This document shows, piece by piece, positions 43,533 to 55,600 of a DNA stretch of 64,000 bases (its first letter is position 1; every line of letters begins with the position of its first letter). The notes beneath the pieces were generated by a model, which ran no database searches, was not told the origin of the DNA, and worked only from the letters and a program-made list of their open reading frames with translations. Origin of the DNA: Eudorina sp. 2006-703-Eu-15 (taxonomy: Eukaryota; Chlorophyta; Chlorophyceae; Chlamydomonadales; Volvocaceae); contig BDSI01000127.1 of the NCBI GenBank assembly GCA_003117195.1, positions 186,001 to 250,000 of the forward strand, in the 5' to 3' direction. The translations under genes were made by a program, and so were the position numbers.

Positions 43533-46076
43533 GGTGGATCGTCGGGCAGCGAGTGAGGCACGTGCTCGCGAACCCGACCCACACATACGCATACACGTGT
43601 GCACTAAGGTGAACTAAGCATGCAGCAGTCAAGCAGGCGGCCGGTGCAGCGGGCTGGCGGGCTACTGGGCCCCGTCGATCCGCACGGGGATGGATGGATG
43701 GACGGGCGAGGCGAGGCGAGGGAGGGCCCCGTCGGTCTGTCTGGATGCCCGAATTGGACTGCTGGGTTGTCGAGTGGATAGAGCGCGTGCTGAGGAAGGA
43801 GTCACGGGGCGTGCTAACTACATACATATCATATCACGCGGCCAGGGAGGTGGATCTATCTATCACAACGAGCGGAAGGACATACGACGGAGTCGGTTTT
43901 GGTTTTGAAGCCGCGGGCAGTGAGTCATGGCTTCGGGAGCACCGCCACTATCTATCCACCTCTTGGATCACGTGCAGTGGGTTGGAGTGCAGATTGCTTG
44001 GTGTGTTTTTCAAGTTGTGTATTGGCATGGACAATCAACTAACTTAACTTACCATGTGTAAGTGTTGTGGGGTCATGAACGGTCGGTGTGCGTGCCGTGT
44101 GTGGGGTTTATTTAGGGCTGTGTATGTGCGCGTGTTTGAGAAAGATAACCCGCGCGCCCAGCCCGGCGTTTGTATGTGATGCGTGTAGGTGTGGCGTGAA
44201 TGTCGGCGGTGCGTGCAGCGTTCATTTAACCAACCAAAGCAACCCACCCGACTGCATGCGGTGTGGTGCGGTGCGGTGCGGTGCGGTGCGGTGCAGTGCA
44301 GCGTGTGTGAAGGGCTCGTGGGGGACGGTCCTGCTGCGCCGGATCTGTGCTGTTGCGCGTGCCTATGTGCCGCCGGCGAGGCGACGTCAAAGGCCCTCGC
44401 ATTGGAAAAAGCTGTTGGCCGCCCCCCCTCCCCCCTCGCCAGTCCGCCCTGATTCGTAGGACTGGCACCGCCGGATGCGTGCGGGTAGTGCGGTTGGCTA
44501 TCAATCTTATTGGTCCCGCTCGCCAATCAAGGGCGCCGACGACGGACCTTTGAAGAGCTGCCCCTGCCTCGTCGAGGGCGCGTTCGCTGGGGAGCGCTTC
44601 AATAATAACCCGACGACGGGGGCGGGTTGGACTTCCCTCCCTTGCACTGAACGTCCGCGGAGCCACTGCTATGTTGCTTGCAGTAATACGGTACTTAACC
44701 GAGTACTGGAGTATGAACTGCGAGTCTGGATTGTTTAGGAAAGCGGATGGTGGGAAATGGAGCGTACATGCCCTGTCGTACCGTGCCCGGAACAGCAATG
44801 CGAACTCGCAGAGTGCCAGATAAAACCCTCGATCTTCGGGGCTGTGGATTGAAGGTCAGCTGCCCCTTTGTATGTGTGCAAAGAAACGCACCCGACCTAA
44901 ACAAGGCCCGTGTGTGTGGAAAAGGAAACTGAGCCGCGAGAAGCGTGTGTGTGGGTGTGTGTGATGATGCGAATGGCAAGCAGGGAGGCCCCCGAAACCA
45001 AACGAGGCGATGCACGCGCCGACCGCAGCAGCCGCTGCCGCTGCAGCTGCTACTGCTTGCTGCTGCTGCTTGCTGCTACTTCTTGCTGCTACTGTTTGCT
45101 GTAGTTGTTGTTGGCGTGCACGCGCCCGAGCAGGCTAGCCACTGCCGGGATCATCCCGCCGTTTATTTGTGTCTGGATGCGAGGATGCCTACCTCCATCG
45201 CGGCGATGTCGGCGAGGCGGCGCAGCAGTTTCTATCTGCTGGTAGGCGCCGCCTATGATGCCTTATTTTGTGGGCGTGGACTGCTATTGCCGAGGCTGCG
45301 TGTGGTAGGTGACTCTTGGGAGTGGCGGGCCCTAGATGGCGGCTTCAATCCCCACAGGGACGTGCTTTTTGTTTGTAAACCACGACCTGAAAAGTACGAT
45401 ACGCGGGTGCTTGCGGGCATGCGCGCGGGCGTAGCACGCGTGCGCACGTACGCGCAAGTGGGCGCCGTACAAGTGCGCCAGCTTGGGCGCCGTACAAGTG
45501 CGCCAGCTTGGGCGCCGTACAAGGGTGCCGGCGTGGGGCGGGTTCGGACGGGAAGGACGATGATCGATGGCCAGGAACTGCGACTGGGGGGAATCTTCAA
45601 CAACGGGGCGCGCCGCAGGGGTCCTGGCGGGGATTTGGGGACGGAGATGGCGGCATATGAGTTGGAATGATCTGGCTGGGTACCTTCTTCTGTCGTCTTC
45701 ATTGTAAGTGCAGGGCGTTGAGGGGCAGGGCGTTGAGGGGCTCCAAAACCATACCAGGTGTGTGTAAACGAGAACACCAGGTGTGTGTGTGTGTGTGTCT
45801 GTGTGTGTGCGCTCGCGCGCGTTTGCGAGTTCGTATCCCAATGAACACCGATGGGGACATGGGGGATGAAAGATGTACGTACGTAGAGGGGGGCCGCGCT
45901 GTGCCGCGCGCGGGCGAGTGCGGCGAGGGCCGCCCGCCGCTCGCAGGCAGGGGTCCGTGTCGGAGCGCACGGAGGTAGCTAGGTGGAGGACCGTCCGGGT
46001 CCGCCGGCCGCGCGCTTGGTGCGAGGGGGACGGGGAGGGTGAGAAGTCTGACGGCTCGGCTCGTGAGCCCGCGGCG

Positions 46077-46175
46077 CCCTGGTGGTACGGCACGTGGCGC
46101 CCTGGTGGTACGGCACGTGGCGCCCTGGTGGTACGGTACGTGGCGCCCTGGTGGTACGGTACGGTACGGTACGTG
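46077..46175 (+). repeat. ~22-bp tandem repeat, four copies
   Basis: Four copies of a unit with GCGCCCTGGTGGTACGG followed by (C/T)ACGTG, ending in a (GGTAC)n run. Non-coding context. Confidence 0.9.
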
Positions 46176-49100
46176 GCGCTGCTGCCGCCGGCGGAGAAGG
46201 CGGAGACCTACCGCGCAGCAGCAGTGCAGGACCCAGACTTGCACACATCTTGAACTGTGAATTGATCGGCTTGTTGCTGCGCGGCCCCTGCTGCTGAGGG
46301 CTCTACCCACCCACCCACGCATGTGGAGCCTGCATACGTGCGCTGGTGGGAGCGAGGAGGGCGTCCATCCATCGGGTGCTCCGCCACCACCCGGGGAATA
46401 ATGGGGCGGCGGGGCGGTGCCCCTGCAGGGACGGCGTCGGGATGAGGAGGTGCCGCTGAGGCGGCGGCGTTCAACCGACTGGCGGCGGCGCGGATGGTGG
46501 CGGAGGCTGTCTGAGCTTCAAGACTACGTACTCCGGGTTGGAGGCGGGTTCTTAGGCTATCGATAGAGGGCCGGCGATCAGCGTCAGCGCTGTCAGGAGC
46601 CCTCCTGTTGCTGCTGCTCTGCTACTGCTGCCCCAGGACGTGAGCCCATCCGGGGCGGGGGCTGCAGGACGGCTGAGCGGCTGCTGGCATCGGGGCCCAG
46701 CTTCAGGACAAGGAGCACACAGCTCGGAGCGGGCGGGGCTGAGCGTGGTGTCATACAGGCGTTAGTTGGGACACCCAAGGCGCTTGCTTGCCCTCGTTTC
46801 AGCCGCTTTCCCCCCGTTTTCGGAATTAGAGGTACGGGCCATGGCACGGTGGCTGCGTGCCCGCCGGCGGCTGGCTGGGTGAATGCCGGCCCATGCCGGG
46901 TCCGGGTCATGCCAGGCCATATGGCGGGACATGCCGGGTGATGATCGGTGTGTGGTCGGGGGCCACGCAGCCGTGGGGCCGGAAGGTGACATGGTGCCCG
47001 ACGCGCGGTGACGGGGCGCCTCCCGAGACCGAGCTGTGGCCGCGCGGCCTCTCTGCCCCCCGATGCTCCGGATCGCCGTAATGACCTACGTGCCTACGGG
47101 CCGCAGGTGCGTGACCTCGTGTCACTGATGTCCCCTGCTCATTGCCTTCATTTCCCCGAACCCGCGCGAACGACCCTCACCGGTTTGATGCGCTGGAGGG
47201 CTGCGGTGGAGGGCTGGGGCGGAGGGCTAGCTGGCTGGCGTGGACGGGTGGAGGGGTGAGGTGGAGGGCTGAGCGAGGACGGGTGAAGGGGTGAGGTGGG
47301 GCGTGTTGCCGCGCGGCCAGAATGGAGACTGTGTGGAGACTACGATCTGTGAGGATGAGGTCCTTTGCCGTCTGGAAACTAACGGGAACATAACCGTTGC
47401 GAGCGGGGAACTGCCGTACTGGAAGCGCCCCGAGAGCGCGCCTAGCTGGGTTGGAAGGTGCCCGGCGGGTTGGGAAGGGTGGATGGGAAGTGCGGTGCGG
47501 TACAGAGCCCTACGGGGTTTGACGGCATCGGCGGGTCGATCATAGCTTTATGACCGGGGCGGCTGTAGCAGCTTGTGGCGGCTGTAGCAGCTTGCGGCGG
47601 CTGTAGCAGCTTGTGGTGGGTGTAGCAGTATTTGGCTGCAGTTAACACGTGTTGACGAGGCACCTTTGTGATTACTACGTACCTAATCTTATCACTAGCA
47701 CAGAGTGAGAAAGACACCGGCATGCTGTCCAGGTATCCGCGGTTCGAATCCCGGGCCCCTCCCCGCCAAATGATTCGGCGGGTCTGGTGCGGTTCCTGGC
47801 ACGCTGGTAACCTGATTTGCTGACCGGTATGGCTTCATGACCCCTGCATGAAACCCCCGCGGGTGATGGAAGATGGGTGCGCAGTCCTTGGTAGGGGTTG
47901 ATGAGATGAGGCGCCTACGATCTGTCTGGGCCCGTTGGATACGCGGTGACAATTTAGGGTCCACCTTGTAAAGGTCACAAAGGAGTAGTATGCCGTACCG
48001 CATACGTGCAACCAGGAGGCTGCGGCAGCGGCTGTCGTATGTCGTGCATGCGTGTGCGTCGTACGTAGGTACGGCGGTGTGCGTCTGCAGTGCGTAATAA
48101 ACCCGGCCGACCCAAACCTTGGCCAGCGTCAGGCCCGGTCAGACGCGTAACACATACACACAGACAGACACACAGGCACGCACCGGGTGGTTTCCTCGCT
48201 GAACTTACAAGGGCGCAACGGCGGTGGTCTGTTCTGGTACGTGCTTTACTTGGCCTCTGCGTACGGCAGTCGTACATACACACCATCAACTAAGGGGCGG
48301 TTCTGAGCGGGTTTGCCATTAAAGCACACGACACCGTCAACGACTGTTACCAGCCGGGGGCCCCTCCGGTTTGTCAGTCCTCGCCCCTCCACTGGGTAGG
48401 AGGCGGGCAACTGCGAATGGTACGGTATGCTGACTCACCCAGGCATGCCGCCGCAAAAACTCAGAAAACCGCAATCTGGCAGCCACACACCCACACACAA
48501 ATCGTAGTGCCAAGAAGGCGCTCGGCGGCTCCCCGCCGACTCGCGGTAACGTGGAGCTTGGAGCAAAGTGACTCCCGGTCATGTGGCATACATATGCTTG
48601 CCCTGGTATTCACCGTTGATCCCTTTTCAGGGTCCGCTGTAACGTTCATTCATTCATTCATAAATGCCACCTTGTAACGGTTACAACCACTACTACTACA
48701 CTCTCCCCGAATGAACATGTGCATCTCGGCGGCAGGCAGGCCCCGGCCTGAGGCAAATCATGCCTACGGCCGAATGGCTACGTACGGCATGGTGTGTGGA
48801 CAGTGGCCTTACATATGGTGGTGCGTGGTGACCGTTGGTGGCCGTTGGTGACCGCTGTCGGGTCCCCTGCCGGCCGTGGGGATGGACGTGCAAGTTCGGG
48901 ATAAGCGCTCAACACGCACGCACGAGCTCATTGACCCGTGGGTCGACTGACCCGTGGGTCTCAATGTGGTGTCAACCCCGTGGGTTAACATACATCAACC
49001 TCCCGTGCGTGGGGTAATGAAGGCAGCGCAGACGCCAGCGATTCCTGAGGCCCCCGTCCGATTGATGCAGTCTTGATCAGTTAGATGGGTAGATGGATGG

Positions 49101-52100
49101 GTAAGATGAGTTCGCCTCGTGTCTCCAGCCAGGAGCGAGCTTGGTTCGCGCGCACACCAGCAGAAGTGCCGCGGCCTGTAGCTCAGCAAGGGCCACATAC
49201 GGCCTAGAATGTGCGCCACACGGCGTGGCTGGCAGCATGCAGTGCGTAGTTGATTGGTGTGAATGAATGCGCCAAGTGGGCAGGACGCGCTCTCCAACCA
49301 ACCACGCCAAGAACTCAGTATCCTTGCTCTCCACGTTTCCGCCCAATGAACTCCAGGGTTCGGGTTTTGCATCCGTCGGGCTAGATAGCACCATTAAGCA
49401 GTGATCCCTCCGCTCCAGAATAACAAAAAACGGCTCTTCATCCAGTCAACCCTTCTGAGACACTCCCTCGGCATCGGCACCGCGCGCATGGCCCTGGGCC
49501 TGCCCTCACACTCTAAGCCCGCGCCGTACACATGTACGGCAAAAGTGAATTACCTTCTTCAAGCTTCCCCCATCGATTGTGACTCATCAGTTCTCCATAT
49601 CCACGTTCGAATTGCAACTTGATCAAGCAGATAAGTTGCCTAATGCCCCAACAATCACCAAGCAAGCAAGCCCGCCCCGGGTTAGTTTACGAAGAACACG
49701 CTCCTGCAGCTACACCGGCCGCGAGCGGCAAGCGCGCGATTGCTGCTGACGACAAATGCAGTCGCACTACAGCGCGTGCGGCACAGGCTACCAAACATTA
49801 CACCATGCAGATGCACAAGGCCCCCGTGGGATTAAGCGTGCGTGTGGTGCACGACCAATCCACCGAGTGCAAAGTAAGGGAAGACCCGGTACGTACGAAT
49901 CGGTACGGCGGCAAGTGGTGTACGGCAGCATCCCGAAAGCCGAATCGACCTAAAACCGAAGTGGGTTCGGCAAAACCTGCTGCGCACGGCGGCGAAAGAT
50001 GATGACAATCGCGGTCATGGTGATGATGGCACGCAAGCGGTTGTTCGTTTGTATGTTTGTTTACTTGTTAGTTTGTTAGTTTGGTTGGTTGTGGTGAACG
50101 GCGCACAAAAGCCCTCGGGTGCGTGGGAGTGTCATGAATGATGGAGGGCGAGGTAAGAGTGATGTGGTCTAAAGGAGGAGTTCCGGGCAGCGAGTGAGCG
50201 TTAGGACGGATCGATGCACATGCATGGAAGCGGCCCAGCCAGTAGCCCTGCTGTCCTCAGAAACACGCATTGCACAATAAGGAGATGCACACACAATAGT
50301 CGGTTCCTTGCTTTACCACGCACGGCCATGCACGCACGTACATGAAATACACCACCGACGCACGTGTGTGGCCCCTCGCGCTCTCCTTGCTTTCGGGGAA
50401 GCCCGGGCGGTGCATGTGGGCAGACAGACGGACAGACGGACAGACACGGGCATTCGCGCACACGAGCTGGACGCCACCGACCGCAAAGCGACACCCTGCA
50501 ACACCCGCCCCGCCGTTCTATGCTTCAGCCGGGAACACGAGAGGGGCGGCGGCTGCCTCTTTCATCGATTCCAGCTGCCCGAAAACGGCGGGCTGGCCCC
50601 CCCCCCGGCGCGATCGAGCAGCCGCCGCATCTCTCCTACCGGAACCGACCAGTTCAACGTTGCGTACTCTAGGGGCTCCAGTCTTGTAAGTTGATTCCCG
50701 CACACATCATCCTCATCGCCATCATCCTCGCATCACCTTCTTCATCGACATCATAACTTCATTTGCGCCCCCGGAGCAGCTTGATTGTGTTCGCACCCAC
50801 ATTCATTCATTCATTCATTATCCATTCATGCATTCGAACGGGGCGCCTACGCACATGTTGCCGTACAAACGTACAATCGTACAATCGTACAGCCCGCAAA
50901 TAAAACTCGACGGCGCGCCTTGTGCCGTGGATGGAATGCCCGTTGCCCACGCTGGGACCCCAGATCCGACCCGACCAGACCCGCAGGCGAGTCCCTGCGA
51001 TCCCTGCAAATGTAATTATTGCACAAGTGTGCTCGCTCGCAGATAAATACGAGAAAGGTAACGTCACTCCCACCATCTTGACCACCCCTCATCACTTTAC
51101 GGGAGCTCACCCCGTTCTGGGCTTGTGTTTCGGCTTCACCCCCCTACTCACCACATACATCCATGACCGTACAGACGCATACACGCCCGCAGTCGCACAC
51201 ACGCAGCACCCGTATCAGTCCAAACCCAAACCCGCCCCGAAACCCCGCCGCCCCGATACCCCGCCCCGAAACCCAACCAACTTCGCACGCACACACACAC
51301 ACACACACACACACATGCACGTACGACCTTGACTACAATCTGCGATGCATGGCTCTCCTGTCACCTCCGTACAACCTGCAACCTTTTCATCACCCCGCGG
51401 ATGACCGCCCTGTGAACCGCCCGAGCCAACCCTTCGGGTCTGTTGGACTAGAGATTCGACAGCAGAGGTTCGAGAGATCTCAAATCATTCACTCACAGAG
51501 GGGATCACTTATTCTAATCTTGGTCGTGCGCATTGGCCGGATGGCTGTGGCCCCCGCAATGCCACACGCGCCCTTCTGGTCGCCCCGCCCCCAACCTTGC
51601 GGATCCAAACGCTAACCCGAATCCGGATCTGGATCCAAGGCCAGGGCGGTGCCCAGAACCCGCAGCAACCTACCCTGGGGGATCGCACCCGCAGGACGAC
51701 CCTCCCTGCGTCGGGTCATCGATCAGCAAACCAACGCCGTGCGTTATTCACACTATATGCTTATTGGTTGCACACCACGGACCCCTTCTCCCGGCCGCAC
51801 ATCGTCATCACCCCACAGAAGCGCGGTGCTGCCCGGTGCCCGCTCCCCGATCGAGCTCCGTCCAGTTGCCAGCGCTCCAGCAGCTGCCGCCTCCACAATC
51901 TCATCAGCCATCAGCCATCGGCCATGAAGGCCCCCCTTGCTGATCGAGGACCTGTGCATTGTGTTTGTTTGGGGGTGCACTGCAGCGAGCGCAACGCACG
52001 CACCCGGTTTCACGCAGTCGGGCACGCAGGCCCGCCTTGCCAAGCGCCCATGCATCCCACCGCCGCCGCCTCTGCCGTCGCGGCCGCCGCTATATTCCGG

Positions 52101-52223
52101 GGCAGCTGCAGCCCTGCTGCCAGCGGCTGACAGGCGGCGGTTTATGTACCGAAGCGCTGGAGCTCTTCGGTGCACGGGTTCCCGTGTACCTCCATGCGCG
52201 CCCATGATCTTCTGCCGATGGCC

Positions 52224-52601
52224 TCAAGTTGGCGCCGCGACGGCCTGCGACGGCGGCGACGGCAGCGACGGCGGCGGCAACGCGCACGACATGCCAGCGG
52301 AGCGGATGAGCCGGACCCACCATCGGGTTCCGGCGCCTCCGTCCGCGACGGTGGCGGCGGCGGCGCCTGTGGTTGCTCCGCGGACTCCGCCGCGAGTCGA
52401 TGCCACAGCAGCAGCAGACGCCTTGGCGGCCAGTTCGACTTTCGGGACGGACGAGGGCGGCGGCGGCGTCGAGGGACCGCGGCCGCCGGGAGCTGGATAC
52501 CGATGTTGCTTATGCCCTTGTAACGGGGCCTGCAAAGTTCGCTCCGAGCTCACTACCTGGACCGAGAAGACGGGTCCGCGCGCCGCCGCCGGGGCAGCAA
52601 C

Positions 52602-52637
<36 letters not shown>

Positions 52638-55600
52638 TTCCGCCGTCGCGTCGCAGCCGCCCTCCGGTATGCTGGCCGCGGCGCCGGTGGCAACCTGGGG
52701 CGGCGCCAGCCGGCACGGGGGGCAGGGGGAGACTGCCTCAGCGGCGCCGCTGCCGCCGCCGCCGCCGCCGCCGCTGCTGAACGCCGTCAGGCACTTCTGC
52801 AGAGACTGGCGCGGCGTCGGGCCGCGCTCTCGGTCCATGCTGTGCCGTACGCTGGTTTCGGAAATGCAAGCCGTACTGTCCTGTGCCGTACCACGGGATA
52901 AGCCGCTCCAGATGTGCGGGCGGCAGCCGCTGGTGAAGCCAAAGCCGGTGGTCAGGCCGCCGACGCCGACGCCACTCGGGGTTCCGGAGCCGTCGTCGCT
53001 GGCCAGCCATTCCGCGCCGCTCCAGCGTGCCGTACATGCCGTCAGCGTCGCGGAATCCGCACCGCCGCCGCCGGCGCCGCCGCCAGCGGCGGCGCCGGCG
53101 GCGGCGACAGGACCCGCGTTGCTGGAGATGCTGGGCGGGAGCCGTACCTCCGCCATGGAAGCGGTCTGACGCGCAGGCATCTGGCGGAGGCCGCCGCCGC
53201 CGCCGCCGCCGCAACCGTCGGGACCGTAGCCTGTCATGGAGGCTGCAGCGAAGCCGCTCGGTCTAGTCGCGGCGCCGCCGTTAAACTGGATGAAGTTACA
53301 TGTACGGGACGGAACGGGGGCCCGACGCCCCGTCAGCAGGCCACGGCCGAGCCCACCAAACAGGCTACGGCATGAAGATCGCGGCCGTACAGATGTGCCG
53401 CCACTGGAGAAGGTAGACCCCACGGAGGTGCTGCCCAGCGTTTCCGCCGGCGCCGGCGGTGGCGGCCGCGGCGGCCGCGGCAACGGCGGCGGCCGCGGCG
53501 GCGCCGCAGCCGCCGCGGCGCTTTCTTCCGCGCCATTCGCCTTCCTGGCAGCGGAGGCGGCGGCACCCGCGACAGTCGTCCGTTCGACTTCCGCAGCCGC
53601 CAGGTCACGTGCCGCGGCGGCGGCGCCGCCGCCGCCGACGCCGCTGCCGCTGTCGTGAGCCAACGGCGGTATGTCGACGCTGCTGACGGTACTGATCGCC
53701 CGTGGCGCATCCGGGACGCCGCCGTCTGCTGTACTAGTACGGCGCGGAGGTACGGCATAGCCGCAGTAGGCGTCGCTGACCGGGCAGTCTGACGACGACG
53801 CTCGGGGTGTCGAGGTCAGAGTCGAGGAGGGCGGCTTGTCGACGCAATGATCGTACGGATGCGACGACGGCGTCGGTGCCGCGGCGCCGGCGCCGGCGAT
53901 GACGCCGCCCGCAGCGGCACCGTTGGCGTCGGTGCCGGCGCAGCCAGATCCAGATCCAGATCCAGATCCAGATCCAGCAGCCCGAGGCACGGTCAGGTCG
54001 CTGGATCCAGACATCCGCACGAGCGCATCAAAGACCGTCCGTACAGCTTCCGGACCCAACCGGTCGCCGATGACGGCGGCGGCGGCGGCGCCGCCGACGC
54101 TTGTTCCTGCAGGTTGGCACCGACCCGTGGGTCCGGACGCGCGCGTGACGACAGAGGCGCTGCAGGCCCGGCCCATGGCGCCGGCATCCCCTGCACTCCC
54201 GGCACCTCCGCACCCTGGCCCGCCGCCAGGGGTACAGCCTGCCCCGTCGGCCGTCGCCCAACCCGCACCCGCTGCCGCCGCCCTCCCGGCAGCTCCACCA
54301 CTGGGGCAGTGTTGCGGCTGCTGCTGTCCACCTGTCCGGGCTGGCACCGGATCATCCAATGTGCCACTGCCTGCAGCAGTGACGGCGGCCCCTCCCTGCG
54401 CTGTACGACAAGGCTGGTCCAGCGGGCCATTGACGCAGAGGGCCGTCGCCCGCTGGGTGCAGGTGACGGGGCCGGCGGCGGCGGCGGCGACGGCAGCCCG
54501 AGGCACCGCGGCGGGCCGGGGCGGCAGGGCCGCGGCGGCCTGCGGCCGCCGCGCCGCCGCCGCCGACGACGCCGACGCCGACGCCGACGCAGCCGATGCC
54601 GCACCCGCCGTTGCCGACGCCGCTGCGGACTGCAACAGGTACTCCAGGTCTGTGCCCGCAAGCAGGCTTGGTACGGCATCAAAGTACGGCATTTGAAGCA
54701 GGCGGCGGGCGCTGGGCCGGCGGCGGGGGTCCAGCTCCAGGCAGGTCGTGATGAGGTCGACCAGCTGAGGCTCCAAGCCCTGCTCCGGGATGCCGTACAA
54801 CAAGGATTGCGTCAATCGGTAATTCATGATGAAGTCGGGCTCAGCCTAGGAAGGCCCCAGCTGTCATAGGACCACTGTGTCGCAGCTCATGTACGACATA
54901 TCGGTCCCGGTTTCTACAATCTATTGGAAATGAAACACGGCATCAGCACCCGAAACCAAAGTAGCAGAAAACAACATCAACTGTCGCAGCGGCAATAGCT
55001 GTATAGCAGTGTAGCTATATAGCAATGAAGCTGTATAGCAGTGTAGATGTATAGCAGTGTAGCTGCAGCTGTAGCAGGGACCATGGGCCCTCACCGCAAG
55101 AAGTGACGACAGCGGCTTGCCGCGCGAGGCAGGTATGCTCCGCACCGCCTGCTGGCCCAGGTGCAGGTGCTGACTCAGCGCCTCCGTCTGGAGCGGCGGC
55201 AGCGGCCCCAGGCAGCGCGTGATGAGGCCCAGCTGGTCCAGAGTAGAGTTCCCTGAGGCATATACGAACGTACGGGCGGACGAGCATCCACAGCAGGAGG
55301 ACGGGCCCATAGAAGACGCACGCTTAGTGAGCGATAGGGCGGGGTGCGGGGAGGGTGTAACGTGTAGGGCATGCAGGTCGAAGCCGAGAGGCGAGGGGCA
55401 AGGCGGTTGGTGCGCGGGGACCTACGGGCAGATGAGTACACGCCAACCCCAACCCACCCACCCACCCACCCACCACCCACCCACCACCACCCACCCACCC
55501 ACCCACCCACCCACCCACCCACCCACCACCCACCCACCCACCCCACCCACCCACCCACCCACCCCCCACCCACCACCCACCCACCCACCCACCCACCCAC

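Larger units (their letters stand above)
41344..52223. other. Repeat-rich intergenic DNA between the two kinase genes
   Basis: About 10.9 kb with no supported gene. Contents: 3' UTR repeat; a (GGT)n run at 41600-41650; TTCGGTACGA repeat; (CAGCA)n at 42304-42330; the large (GCGTGT)n array; (GTGCG)n at 44262-44297; GGCGCCGTACAAG repeats at 45460-45525; the 46.08 kb repeat; (GGCTGTAGCAGCTTG)n at 47570-47620; CA run at 51290-51315. Open frames at 44475-44738, 44945-45670 and 49619-50002 look partly protein-like but have no start/splice context or family match. Confidence 0.5.

Noticed and set aside
42826..43827. Very long open frames (up to 325 aa) of (RT)n, (HT)n, (AC)n, (CV)n over 42.9-43.5 kb
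   Set aside because: They are simply the (GCGTGT)n array read in six frames; no start context or conservation is expected.
44945..45670. 241-aa + strand frame with hydrophobic part FYLLVGAAYDALF
   Set aside because: Contains tandem repeat (GGCGCCGTACAAG), a conflicting long frame on the other strand and no splice or family support.
51937..53169. 410-aa open frame on the + strand
   Set aside because: It is antisense to the last exon of kinase B. The - strand frame continues a proven kinase exon, and GC-rich codon bias opens the opposite strand.
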